From: Terebella lapidaria
Taxonomy: Eukaryota > Annelida > Polychaeta > Terebellida > Terebellidae
DNA length: 64,000 bases
Reading direction: 5' to 3'
Assembly (NCBI GenBank): GCA_949152475.1
Contig: OX424561.1
Location: forward strand, 4,402,001 to 4,466,000
The notes under the pieces were generated by a model. It was not told the DNA's origin. It saw only the letters and a program-made list of their open reading frames with translations, and did not search any database. Below, piece by piece: positions 30,013 to 55,388 of the stretch. How positions within the stretch are numbered: position 1 is the first letter of the stretch; every line of letters begins with the position of its first letter. Both the position numbers and the translations under genes were made by a program.

Positions 30013-33000
30013 ATGAGTTCTATTGGAACAGGGGTATGTATCCATCCATTGTGTACATAATTTCATAACGATGCACAGGGGATAACGCAGATGGTAGAAA
30101 CATTTTTCAACAATTTGTCCTATTATCGCCCATGATCATGTCGGCATTTCCACAAGTTGTTCACTCATTGACTCACTCAGACCAAAATCAGAAGTATCTA
30201 GCAAATTCGCGACGTGTGCTTCTCAGATCAATGTGAATCTGTTATGTTTGAACCTGATTACCCTATTTTGTTGTTCTCGGCAGTATGATTTATCGGCCCA
30301 TCAGTTCTCACCAGATGGACGAGTTTTCCAAGTGGAGTATGCACAGAAAGCTGTAGAAAACAGCGGGTAACTCACTAACTGGTTGAACTTCATGAGAAAT
30401 AACTTTCCGTAATAAGTTTGTAATAAATGATGACATCGGCTTACATGTAGAATGATGTGGTCAAATTTTGTTCACTCGCGTTAGCGTTAGAGTACCTAAT
30501 CATCGACCCTCTCCCTAATCGTCGACCCCTGCAAACGGCTGGGCAAAACTTGAATAAACTAAAATGTGAAGTGGGCTGAAATGTGTATTAGAGATACTTT
30601 CAATGTGGTTTTTGTCAGATGTCTGTTTTGCACAGCTGTTGGGCAGTGTTTGCAGGGGTCGATGATTAAGGACAGGGTCGATGATTAGGTACCCTGACGA
30701 TAGATCAAACCTGTGTGCCTGATTGAGTACATTATGATTTGACTATTCTACAATATGGGAAGCCTTGCATCAGTGATTGCCAAAGTGGTCAGAATTTTAC
30801 TGGACCGTTGGGCAGGTGAACCCAAATTTTTTACCTGCCCAGCCTAACTTTCACTGGTCCAGCTTTTTTATCACTAACATTCAATACCCTAAAAATTCAG
30901 CGTTGATGAATATCCTGAGCCATGAAATAGGCTTAAATGGGTCAAGACATATTAGGATAATGATTTCATCTACTGTCATCTTCCAAATAATACTAGTAGT
31001 ACACGGTGGAATAAAAATGATATTAGTATGGATTGGACATTGGACAGCAAATTTAATAATAGAATAGGGGGTGGATATTTCTTGAAATCTAATCTTATCT
31101 AATCGTCTTATTCATTGTGGCACTCTTAGTTCAGCGCATTAACTTAACTATTTTTTTTCACTTTTGCTCCATCTGGCAAGCAAACTTTGCCATTCACTTC
31201 TCCTGACTGATTTGCCCTGATTTTCTGTTACATTGGTTGCTTATACCAATTTGACTGGGTGACTGGGTAACTATGTAATCACCACAGAAAGTGGACGACC
31301 AAAAGCCAATTTTGTTGCTTTTTCCAGTGCATGTCTTGTGCAGCCGCTCTATAATGCTTGATTATGTAAGGGGGGAGAGGGAGCTGACAGACAAACTTGC
31401 CCTGACCAGCAAGGCACTTTACCTGTCGGACAAATAACTTTTGTTACCTTTCAGGGAGATCCACCAGAGGTGGATTTAATGGGTAGAGTGTGTGGCTTGT
31501 TTGATTAAATGAATTCTTATTAAGGCATTTCGGCAGAAATGCCTTTATGGTTTTAGCAGAATTTTTTTTTTTTTTTTTTTTTTTTCTTCCGCCACTTTTG
31601 GTTTCCGGACGATAACTTTAGATTGCCTTGACGGATCCTTGTCAAATTTTCACCGCAAGTCAGAAATGATATGTGGAAGAACCCTATTCTTTTTGAGCCG
31701 GATCCGAGGTCCGTGAGGATGAAATCAAGGCTAATTTTAAAACTTGGTTTCCGGACGTTAACTGGAAAAATATTTATGCAATAGTTGCAGAACTCTGCAT
31801 GGAGGTTCATATGCCACCAGGGAAGAACCCTATTGATTTTGGGATCGATCCGTCAAACGACCTTTGACCTAGAGGTCAAAATAATTTTTTGCTGAATCAT
31901 CCTTGAGGCTTCCTGCATATCTCGGAAACCGTGCGTCGTAGAGCGAAACGGACGTTATTTTCGGACTCTTCGCCCTAGACAAACATCTCTAGGGTGTACT
32001 TTTTAGGTTACCGGACCTATGGTCCGATAACCTATTGGCATGGCGTTGCGTCCGTCGTCCGTCGTCCGTCGGCGTCCGTCGTCGTCCGTCGTCGTCCACA
32101 TTTTTATCTTTTTTGTTTACAGGCGAATATTTCTGAAATTTTGCACAAAAATACTTAAAAATAATTCAAGAAGGAGGTATTTTTTAGTTTTTTGATTTTC
32201 GAATTTTTTTCAAAATGGCGGCCGTTTTCGACGAAAAATGCCTGATTTTGGACTTTGGCGGCCATTTTCTCAAAATCTGTTCAGTAACTTTTTTTCTTTT
32301 TGATAAATAACACTCCTCATATGTACTCCTATGATGTCTATAAATTTCGTTGCGCTTGAATCGCTCGAAGTGGGCCATTTTGGCCCAAACTCGGCTCAAA
32401 TGGGACTTTCCCATGTTAAATTCTCCTATGCTTTATAATGGGACACATTATGCCTAATATCTCACTTGATATTGAGCTTAGAGACTAGGAGTCAATTGTG
32501 GACCTATAGGAAATGATATATGCTGAATATTCTCGTGACCTTGAATTTGACCTCTGACCTCACTTTCAAGGTCAGAGCACAAAATGGCTTATATCTCGCT
32601 TATTATCGACTCTACAGCTTAGGAATCAATTGTGGACATATAGGAAATGATATATTCTGAATATTCTCGTGACCTTGAATTTGACCTCTGACCTCAGTTT
32701 CAAGGTCAGAGCACAAAATGGCTTATATCTCGCTTATTATCGACTCTACAGCTTAGGAATCAATTGTGGACATATAGGAAATGATACATGCTGAATATTC
32801 TGATGACCTTGAATTTGACCTTCGACCTCATTTTCAAGGTCACAGGACAAAATGGCTAACATCTCGCTTGTTATCGACTTTACAGCTTAGCAATCAATTA
32901 TGAACATATAGGAAATGATATATGCAGATTATTGTCGTGACCTTGAATTTGACCTTTGACCTCATTTTCAAGGTCACAGGACAAAATGGCTAATATCTCA

Positions 33001-36000
33001 CTTATTATCGATTTTACAGCTTAGGAATCAATTGTGGACATATAGGAAATGATATATGCTGAATATTCTCGTGACCTTGAATTTGACCTCTGACCTCATT
33101 TCTAAGGTCCAAGGACAAACTGGCTCATATCTTGCTCCTCTATTGACTGTATGGCTTGGGAATCAATTGTGGACATGATATACATGATATAGAAAATGAT
33201 ATACACTGAATATTTTGATGACCTTGAATTTGACCTTTGCCCCTTCATTTTCAAGGCTACAGCATAAAATTGCTAATCTCTCTCTGATTATTGAACTTAC
33301 AGCTTAGCAATCAACTGTGGACATGATATATGCTTAATGTTATATATGCTGAATATTCTCTTGACCTTGAATTCAACCAGTGACCTGGCTAATACCTAAA
33401 ATATTAAACATTGTCCGGTAACCTATCTTTGGCCCTTGGCCTAATTTTTTTTTGATCCGGCTCCGAGGTCCGTGAGGTCCGTGAGGATGAAATCGAGGAA
33501 CTTGGTTTCCGGACGATAACTCAAAAAATATTCAGGCAATAGTTGCAGAATTTTGCACGGAGGTTTATATATCACCAGGGAAGAACCCTATTGATTTTGG
33601 GATCGATACCTCAAACGACCTTTGACCTAGAGGTCGAAATAATTTTTTGCTGAGTCATCCTTGAGGCATCATGCATATCTCAGAAACGGTACATCGTAGA
33701 GCGAAACGGACGTTATTTTCGGACTCGTCGCCCTAGACAAACATGTCTAAAGGGTATTATGGATGAACTTTGACCTTGACCTTGAATTTTTTTGCCGAGT
33801 CGGCATTTTTCGTTTTCGTCGATATCTCGGAAACGGTGCGTCGTAGAGCGAAACGGACGTTATTTTCGGACTCGTCGCCCTAGACAAACATGTCTAAGGG
33901 GTATTATGGATGAACTTTGACCTTGACCCGAAATTTTTTTGCCGAGTCGGCATTTTTCGTTTTCGTCGATATCTCGGAAACGGTGCGTCGTAGAGCGAAA
34001 CGGACGTTATTTTCGGACTCGTCGCCCTAGACAAACATGTTTAAGGGGTATTATTGATGAACTTTGACCTTGACCCGAAATTTTTTTGCCGAGTCGGCAT
34101 TTTTCGTTTTCGTCGATATCTCGGAAATGGTGCGTCGTAGAGCGAAATGGGCGTTATTTTCGGACTCGTCGCCCTAGACAAAAATGTCTAAGGGGTATTA
34201 TTGATGAACTTTGACCTTGACCCGAAAATTTTTTGCCGAGTCGGCATTTTTCGTTTTCGTCGATATCTCGGAAACGGTGCGTCGTAGAGCGAAACGGACG
34301 TTATTTTCGGACTCGTCGTCCTAGACAAACATGTCTAAGGGGTATTATGGATGAACTTTGACCTTGACCCGAAAATTTTTTGCCGAGTCGGCAACCAGGG
34401 AAGAACCCTATTGATTTTGGGATCGATACCTCAAACGACCTTTGACCTAGAGGTCGAAATAATTTTTTGCTGAGTCATGCATATCTCAGAAACGGTACAT
34501 CGTAGAGCGAAACGGACGTTATTTTCGGACTCGTCGCCCTAGACAAACATGTCTAAAGGGTATTATGGATGAACTTTGACCTTGACCTTGAATTTTTTTG
34601 CCGAGTCGGCATTTTTCGTTTTCGTCGATATCTCGGAAACGGTGCGTCGTAGAGCGAAACGGACGTTATTTTCGGACTCGTCGCCCTAGACAAACATGTC
34701 TAAGGGGTATTATGGATGAACTTTGACCTTGACCCGAAATTTTTTTGCCGAGTCGGCATTTTTCGTTTTCGTCGATATCTCGGAAACGGTGCGTCGTAGA
34801 GCCAAACGGACGTTATTTTCGGACTCGTCGCCCTAGACAAACATGTTTAAGGGGTATTATTGATGAACTTTGACCTTGACCCGAAATTTTTTTGCCGAGT
34901 CGGCATTTTTCGTTTTCGTCGATATCTCGGAAACGGTGCGTCGTAGAGCGAAACGGACGTTATTTTCGGACTCGTCGTCCTAGACAAACATGTCTAAGGG
35001 GTATTATGGATGAACTTTGACCTTGACCCGAAAATTTTTTGCCGAGTCGGCATTTTTCGTTTTCGTCGATATCTCGGAAACGGTGCGTCGTAGAGCGAAA
35101 CGGACGTTATTTTCGGAGTCGTCGTCCTAGACAAAAATGTCTAAGGGGTATTATTGATGAAGTTTGACCTTGACCCCAAATTTTTTTGCCGAGTCGGCAT
35201 TTTTCGTTTTCGTCGATATCTCGGAAACGATGAGTCGCAGAGCGAAACGGACGTCATTTTTGGACTCGGCGATCTAGACAAACATGTCTAAGGAGTATTA
35301 TGGATGAACTTTGACCTTGACCTTAAATTTTTTACCGAGTCTGCATTTTTCGTTTTCGTCGATATCTCAGAAACGGTGCATTGTACAGCGAAACGGACGT
35401 TGTTTTCGGAGTGGTGGCTCTAGACAAACATGTCTAAGGGGTATTACTGATGAACTTTGACCTTGACCTGAAACGTTTTTTTGCTGAGTCGACATTTTTC
35501 ATTTTCATCCATATCTAGGAAACGATGTGTCGTAGAGCCCATGGCAAACATGTTTTAAATATTACAAATTAGTCCTAACACCGAAATGCCTCCAAGGCAT
35601 CTTTAGGCCTTGACGTCTAGTTAAGTACTGCAGTATCTGATCCAAGCAGGTGCCCAGTTCACAGTTTTGTACTGGTTTGCAAAGTTTTCTGGCGGAGATT
35701 TCAATCCCGTCATGCCATCTCATTAATTATTCATCAGCACAAGCCGTTGTTGCAGACACGATTAGCCAATGAGCAGCCGAGTAATGGGCCCGGGTGCAAA
35801 AACATTTGCTGGACGTGCCACCCTTCTCCAAACAATCAGGAACGTGTGATTCAGCAATCAACATGATCAAAGGCAGTGTTAGGGGAAGGATGGTGGGGGG
35901 GGGGGGGGGGTTTAAGGATTGTTTTTTTTTTGTCAGTCTCTGATGGCTCTCAATTCGAGAAGCACATGGGTAATTTGCCGATTGCGATCAGATTGTTAGA

Positions 36001-38449
36001 TCGTTATTCATGGGGCAGAACCCATCGGACCGTTGGGCAGACAAGCTGGTATTTTTTTCCGGACCAGCCCTCTTTTTACCGGACTTGGGTCGTGGTTCGA
36101 CGTCTTTGGCAATCACTGTACTGCCTTGCATCCTACATGAGCTCCATAACATTAACTAATTAACTAGTTTTTTCTATGCTCTTTCTATTTCCAGTACTGC
36201 CGTTGGTATCCGGGGCAAGGACGGGATTGTTTTTGCTGTGGAGAAGCTTGTGGTGTCCAAGCTACATGAGAGAGGTTCCAGCAAACGGCTATTCCCCATC
36301 GACAAACACATCGGCATGGTAACCAAATATAAACTCGGTCGTAGGCATTATGGAAATCCCAGAACTCGCTTCACCTCAAAGAAGACGACCATTTTTTTTA
36401 ACTTTTTTTTTTTACCTGAAACATGATAAAGGTTGTTTTTGTTTTAGGCTGTGTCGGGTTTACTGGCCGACTCGAGACATGTTGTAGACGTTACACGTGA
36501 CGAGGCCTCAAACTATAGATCACAGTTTGGTAATTCCATTCCAGTCAAGGTAACTGACACAATTCTCTCACCGTTCTACAGTCTGCAATTTCATACAAAT
36601 TGATGATGAAGAAGAACCCAACGAATAATTATTTCAACAATATTGAAACCCAAAACTTAGAAATAACCCATAACTTATCTTCAGAAATACCATAACTTGT
36701 GTTCTGTTCATTTCTTTAAGTTCTGGAGATACATGTACGAGAATAATTTATGATTTTTCTTGAATGCAACTATTCACTACATGACATTTGTACCAGTAGT
36801 TGATGTATTTGTCTCGCTGACACTGATATTTTTGACACATATTTGTCCGACAGCACTTGGCTGACCGAGTATCGATGTACGTCCACGCTCACACCCTGTA
36901 CAGCGCCATTCGACCCTTCGGCAGCAGCGTTATGATGGGCAGTTATGACGACGACGGAGCACATCTCTACATGTTGGACCCCTCAGGGGTGGCCCTTGTG
37001 AGTTTCGTCTTTGACTTGCATTAACTGTAAATCAGGGTAATAGCGGTAATGACGTGCACACTCTACATGGCAGGGATGGAATGTTTGGATAATATCTACA
37101 AGCAAAGAGCCTAATTCATGTCTTGATCAGTATATGAACAGTGTCCCTGTGGATAGTTATAGATGCCGAACAACAGAATGTACATCATTTGCCGTGTTGG
37201 TTCCCCTTAGGAGTGAATCCAGACATGTGCACACATGATTGGACGTGAGATTTCACAAATTGATAACTGTCAAACAATCATATTTTTGTGTTGCAGGGTT
37301 ACTACGGATGTGCAGTGGGCAAAGCAAAACAGAATGCCAAAACAGAGATAGAAAAAATCAAGGTGAATTGTATAGGTAATAGGTATCACAAATCTACATG
37401 ATTAGTTAAAGTCATAATGTATCTCGAACTGTAAATTTGTCATTATGTTGGGTTTTTTTTCAGTTGAACAATAGTACCCTTGAAATCTGTATTGGGAATT
37501 TAGTTTGAATAACCAGTGGTTGACATTTTGTTATATCACGTAAATAAGCATAAATTACAATGGTATAACATATTATTACTCAACATGCTTTAGTGAAAGA
37601 ACTTGTTCACAATGACAGATGAAAGACATGTCGATACGAGAATTGATCAAGGAGGCAGCAAAAATGTAAGTATAAAAGTAAATATGTGTACATTTTGTGA
37701 TAAATAATAGTTTGGCAATACTTCCATACTTTTTTCTTTCAATTATGACTGTAGGCCATGCTCAAAATGGTATCTTATTTGTAACTGCATTGTATATTCT
37801 AAATATTGAAAAAAAATATGGGGCAATATATATATATATTAAATATATGGTCACACATGCATGTATCTACACATAAAATTGCTGTGCAAATATGTCCATT
37901 ATGTACGTTTTGTTTCAGCATATATGTGGTCCACGATGAAGTGAAAGACAAGTCATTCGAGTTAGAACTAGGCTGGGTGGGAGAATGTGAGTAACTATAG
38001 TAACAGTAAAGATTTGAGTTAAGATAATAGTTTTATGTACACATACATGCTTTCAACAATTACTGCTGGATTAATAGATGATGACTACGGTCACCCAGTC
38101 AATTTTTGCTTTGTTATAAAACTTGAATGTCAAGAGAAAACCCCACAATGATGTCACATGATGACACATGACTACCAGGTACATCTACTGGAATCATCAA
38201 TAAATAACTTGTGTTTTTACTTCAGTGACTGGAGGCAAGTTTGAACGTGTTCCAGCCGAGATTCATGCAGAGGCAGAGAAATATGCAAAGGTAATTTGGC
38301 TGCTCGTTTAGAAAACACATCAATGAAGCATTTACATTATATGTTTGGGTTGAATATAGCCATACATGTATTATCATATTATGCTACCCTTATTTCTGTT
38401 GCAGGATGCGATGGAGGAATCAGACGACTCTGATGATGAAGATCTCTGA
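30013..38449 (+). CDS. PSMA3: Proteasome subunit alpha type-3 (254 aa)
   Basis: This is a structural alpha-ring subunit (alpha7) of the 20S proteasome. It gates entry to the proteolytic chamber in cytosol and nucleus. Ten exons: 30013-30033, 30284-30366, 36195-36318, 36448-36549, 36854-36997, 37297-37362, 37619-37665, 37919-37986, 38226-38290 and 38405-38449, all in phase. The N-terminus [20 protein letters not shown] and [12 protein letters not shown] are the alpha-subunit signature. Further conserved blocks are [51 protein letters not shown] and [10 protein letters not shown]. The acidic tail [11 protein letters not shown] matches the family's acidic C-terminus. The length is close to the 255 aa of human PSMA3. 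Intron 2 (30367-36194) is swollen by repeats. A poly(A) signal lies at 38832. Convergent with ISCA2. Confidence 0.97.
30489..30695. mobile_element. Small MITE-like inverted repeat in PSMA3 intron 2
   Basis: The left arm AGTACCTAATCATCGACCCT...CCCCTGCAAAC is inverted at the right as GTTTGCAGGGGTCGATGATT...AGGTACCCT (arms of about 45 bp). Total length is about 205 bp and it is non-coding. Confidence 0.65.
32001..33444 (+). mobile_element. Helitron-like repeat, family B, nested in family A
   Basis: The 5' hairpin is AGGTTACCGGACC-TAT-GGTCCGATAACCT and a CGTCCGTCGTCCGTC run follows. The 3' end has TGTCCGGTAACCT (inverse of the 5' arm), a GGCC-CTT-GGCC hairpin and CTAA before T. An internal array of 134-bp units occupies about 32.5-33.4 kb. 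Other copies lie at 60568 and 61478-62539. Confidence 0.65.
32535..33370 (+). repeat. Tandem array, 134-bp unit
   Basis: The string (G/A)TGACCTTGAATTTGACC starts at 32535, 32669, 32803, 32937 and 33071, exactly 134 bp apart. More diverged copies follow near 33218 and 33361. Each unit also carries TTTCAAGGTCA and ATCAATTGTGGACATATAGG. Confidence 0.88.
33577..35560 (+). repeat. Tandem array, 147-bp unit, with a higher-order duplication
   Basis: GCCGAGTCGGCA recurs at 33794, 33941, 34088, 34235 and 34382, and again at 34600, 34747, 34894, 35041 and 35188, always 147 bp apart. Degenerate copies continue at 35334 and 35483. The two blocks are joined because a segment beginning ACCAGGGAAGAACCCTATTG (33577 and about 34394) was duplicated. 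Every unit carries CGGAAACGGTGCGTCGTAGA and TGAACTTTGACCTTGACC. Confidence 0.92.
35895..35910 (+). repeat. Poly-G tract (16 nt)
   Basis: A pure G run in PSMA3 intron 2, right of the family A element. Confidence 0.9.
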
Positions 38450-39104
38450 GAAAACCCGAACACGATTTGTTACATCATCAATGTTTTGTTTATAGGGATA
38501 CATTGTGTCCGACAGCAGGAATGATCACTGTACTGTATGGAGCAAAAACACTTTATGTCCAGGTCTTTGAGTACACATACTTATTTGAAAAATTAAATTT
38601 GCCACTGAAAAATTCATCTGAGGAAAATTATTGAGGAAGACCCTATTTATATACATAGTTGAAATGTTTATCAGGTGTAAGATTTCAGGGTTCTGCTTTG
38701 TGTTTGCCGTTGATTACGTCTTGGATGCACAAGAACCAATTCTCAGTTCTCAATTTGGGGTCGATACAGAATTTGTAGCTGAGAGGTTATCAAATTAAAA
38801 GTGTGTTGCAAGTGCTTATTTCATCTGTGTCAATAAAATATTTGTACAAAGATTGAAGAATTGTATGTGATTGCATATAGTGAAAATATGTTTGTGTATC
38901 GTGAGATTTTGTTGGTGTCGACAGTATGAATGGTCATATGAATGAGTTTTATATCAAGAATCAAAGAACACTGTGATCGAACAATACAAGTTTTATCATA
39001 TCAATTCAAAACAACTTCAAACATATCATTTTGTGAATACATGTGTGTCTGGCGCTGACATCAATACACACACACTCCCATTATCTGTCCATTATGTTTG
39101 TGTG
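38450..39104. other. Convergent 3' ends of PSMA3 and ISCA2
   Basis: 655 bp between the two stop codons. It must hold both 3' UTRs. AATAAA on + at 38832-38837 fits PSMA3. No clear signal for ISCA2 was found on -. Confidence 0.6.
38832..38837 (+). terminator. Candidate poly(A) signal of PSMA3
   Basis: AATAAA 382 nt after the PSMA3 stop, followed by GT-rich sequence. Confidence 0.55.
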
Positions 39105-41434
39105 CTATAGTTTAACATTGAAGGATGAACCACAAGAACATCCACTTTCCGCCTGTGGATTGTTTTTCACCGTAAATGATGACCGAATCAACTCCTGACT
39201 GAAATCTAATTGCGATCCTTTCATAAACTCCAGAGAATCTGCGTCGATCACCACTTTAGCTCCATCCTGCTCTATGATCCTGTTGTATACATAAAAGTAT
39301 TTTCAATATAAATCCTGCCAGATAGTCTCTGATAACAATACATGCTCAGCATGAATGAAAGTGAAAATTGTAACATTATACAGATGATTTCAAGATGGAT
39401 AACTAACTTCTAGTATACAATAAATTCAAGTGTTCAATTAAGGTAAAGGTATACCTAGAGCCGTGACACTTTAATAGCAACATGCATTAACTTACTAATG
39501 TGAAGAGAGTAATGCTGAACAAGACTATTGTTTACCTGTCGTCCTCGGATAGTTCCGAATCAAACTCAAACTTGTACTGGAAGCCAGAACACCCTCCTCC
39601 CTCGACAACCAGCCGTAGAAATGACCCCGGCTCACTTATCTTCTTCAGTTGCTGCAGGGGGCAAAATATGAAGATGTAGACTACCTGCGAATACTAGTAA
39701 ACTAGAAAACTAGAGATTTGCTTCAGAAATAACAAATTTTCATGTGGTATGAAGTTAATGTACACGATTGTTCAATATTCAAGAAAGAATGAAAAAGGTT
39801 GAGACAGATTGAATGGCATGTTTCCAGTGAATGATTTTAGAACTGTTAGGTGAAATTCGAACAATCAGAAACAAATTACATGTAAAGAGATGAATTACAC
39901 TTGCCTGAATACATTCCGGAGAGAGTGTGATCTGATCTGTTCTATTGGCTTCCTTGGTGCCGTCTCTGGCGGAGTCCGGCACTGTACACAAGTGAAAGGT
40001 TGGTACTCTGGTTGTGCAGGTCTGTGTCAGTATCCTGAACAGACGAATAGATACATGTGAAGGGTGTTCTTGTCATTACTTTGTAATTCAAGTTTTTTAA
40101 AACCCTACAACAGTATTGCCTAGACATCATATAGCCGCATAATATAGGCAATACATAATGAGAATAATTAGTTTTAACAGGGCACTGTAATGATTTATTA
40201 TATACATACCATCTTCCACTGATCATACCTATGCAGTATTTGATATTGACTTTCACGGAGGTCTATACTCCGTTTTTTGACGATAATTTTGCCATGCTGA
40301 ATGCTATCTTTCTATAACTTCGCATATTTCACCCATGAGTCAAACGGCAAATTTCTACTAAATTTCAGACTTCTATCGCAAAAATTGAAGAAGTTGGCAA
40401 TCTACCACAATGTTAAATTTCAGGCGAAAACGGGATCTTGAGAATATGAGCATTTTCGAGGATTTCGTCTTGTTTACATCCACCAGAATTAGAAGTATTT
40501 TTGTGATTTGGGACGAGAAGACACATTGGGATGTATTCTACACAAACATGTTTATTTTAAAAGTTTGTACCGCTACAAAACCGAGCAATTGCCCAAAATT
40601 GTGTGCGAACTCAGAAAATAAATGGCAGGGCTAAATTTAACATTGAGGTAGACTGCCAACTTTTTCAATTTTCGCGATAGAAATCTGAAATTTGGTGCAT
40701 AATTGCCGTTTGACTCCCAGATGAAGTATGCCAAATTATAGAATGATACCTATTAGCATCGCAAAAATATCAGCGAAAAACAGTGTAAACGAGTTAGAAA
40801 AATCAGAGTATAGTATTTTGTTTTACATACCCCAGAAATATCACAATGACCGAGGCGTATTATATAATACACATACTAGTATCTTTCACTGATCATACCC
40901 ACCGGTATGTATTATTACCACTGATTATTACATACATGTACATCCCTATGTATAGAAGGATTCAGAAACCCCCCTGTCTGAATTACGTGATACGGAATAC
41001 CCTAGCCCCAGCTTTGTATGGATCCGCCCCCGAAACAATCGCAGGCCATTGTACAACAGTCAACTGATGCACGAGCGGAAAACAAACGTCTCGTGCAGAA
41101 TGTCTATAAACTACGCGCGCGCTACCAGCTACATCTTAATGACCTTAACCCTTGTCATTAACCCTTTCGGCCTTGAAAAATCACTGAATATCCGTGTAAG
41201 GCTAACAACATTTGGGACTTTTTGGTCCCGATCTCTGAATCTTATGTAACACAGTACATTTAGTTAATATCACAATCCTTCAGATTACACAACTGCCACG
41301 ATTTCATGGTACGAAGTCTCATAATCCATTATTCACAATTTCCGAAGTATTTAATTCACAGTTACTCACCGATTTCCGTGTGCGAACAGGGAGCGAGATG
41401 TTGCAGACGCAACTCTACCTACGAGCCCCGCCAT
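39105..41434 (-). CDS. ISCA2: Iron-sulfur cluster assembly 2 protein, mitochondrial (161 aa)
   Basis: An A-type Fe-S carrier needed for late [4Fe-4S] cluster assembly in mitochondria, acting with ISCA1 and IBA57. Four exons on -: 41370-41434, 39905-40034, 39536-39651 and 39105-39279; the sum of 486 nt is in phase. The N-terminus [20 protein letters not shown] is basic, Ser/Ala-rich and lacks acids, as expected for a mitochondrial presequence. The A-type fold shows [29 protein letters not shown] (first cluster Cys) and the C-terminal CSCG pair in [12 protein letters not shown]. The length is close to the 154 aa of the human protein. The intron after exon 2 starts GCAAGT (GC-AG). Intron 1 contains a foldback element. 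The start codon is 427 bp from the divergent PKC start. Confidence 0.96.
40263..40813. mobile_element. MITE-like foldback element in ISCA2 intron 1 (551 bp)
   Basis: Long imperfect inverted arms of about 150 bp: the left starts CTATACTCCG and the right ends GAGTATAG. They share inner blocks such as GAGTCAAACGGCAA, TTTCAGACTTCTATCGC and AGTTGGCA. The central open frame (40410-40634) has no family match. Confidence 0.75.
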
Positions 41435-41861
41435 TTTGTAAGTTATTCGGCCGCTTAGAAAGCTGAGGAAATTCAAACCAAAACATACATGATGAAAATT
41501 ATGTCAACGTCAATTTGTACATTCTGGGTCCAGCAAAATATCAGAACAGCGAATTGCTCAAGATTCCAGCTTGGATAGCTACCAAGTAGATCTATGCTGT
41601 CGGACATATGTTATTGTTTATCAATGCTGGAGGTGGGATATTGATTCGCGCCTGCGTGCACCTGCTGCCTGTTGCATTGTGGGATACACTATTAGCTTGG
41701 AGCCTGTAATATTTTGATCAGATCAGGGGAAGGCAGACAGGGGACACGGAAATTATAGACAGACTGATACAGTGTTTGTCCACTTCTGGCAGGATTTTCA
41801 GCAGAATTGGAGCCGTGAATCTCTCAACCATGGTTTTGTGACTATAACGACGGCAGAAAAC
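41435..41861. promoter_or_regulatory. Divergent promoter region between ISCA2 and PKC
   Basis: 427 bp separate the two start codons, so transcription start sites for both genes probably lie here. Part of it may be PKC 5' UTR, and a spliced upstream UTR exon is possible. GCATTGTGGGATA at about 41675 resembles known bidirectional-promoter motifs only loosely. No TATA box is evident. Confidence 0.45.

Positions 41862-55388
<13,527 letters not shown>

Larger units (their letters stand above)
31522..35620 (+). mobile_element. Helitron-like non-autonomous repeat, family A, long copy
   Basis: It begins AAGGCATTTCGG-CAG-AAATGCCTT, a terminal hairpin followed by a T-run. It ends with CCGAAATGCC (complement of the 5' arm), then AAGGC-ATCTTTAG-GCCTT and CTAG before a host T. 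A hairpin just before CTRR|T is the Helitron-type 3' signature. The body includes a nested family B element (32001-33444) and a 147-bp tandem array (33.6-35.5 kb). No transposase or Rep/Hel coding. It lies in PSMA3 intron 2. Confidence 0.65.

Noticed and set aside
31522..35620. Satellite or centromeric DNA
   Set aside because: The array is short, bounded by transposon-like ends and embedded in an intron of an active-looking gene.
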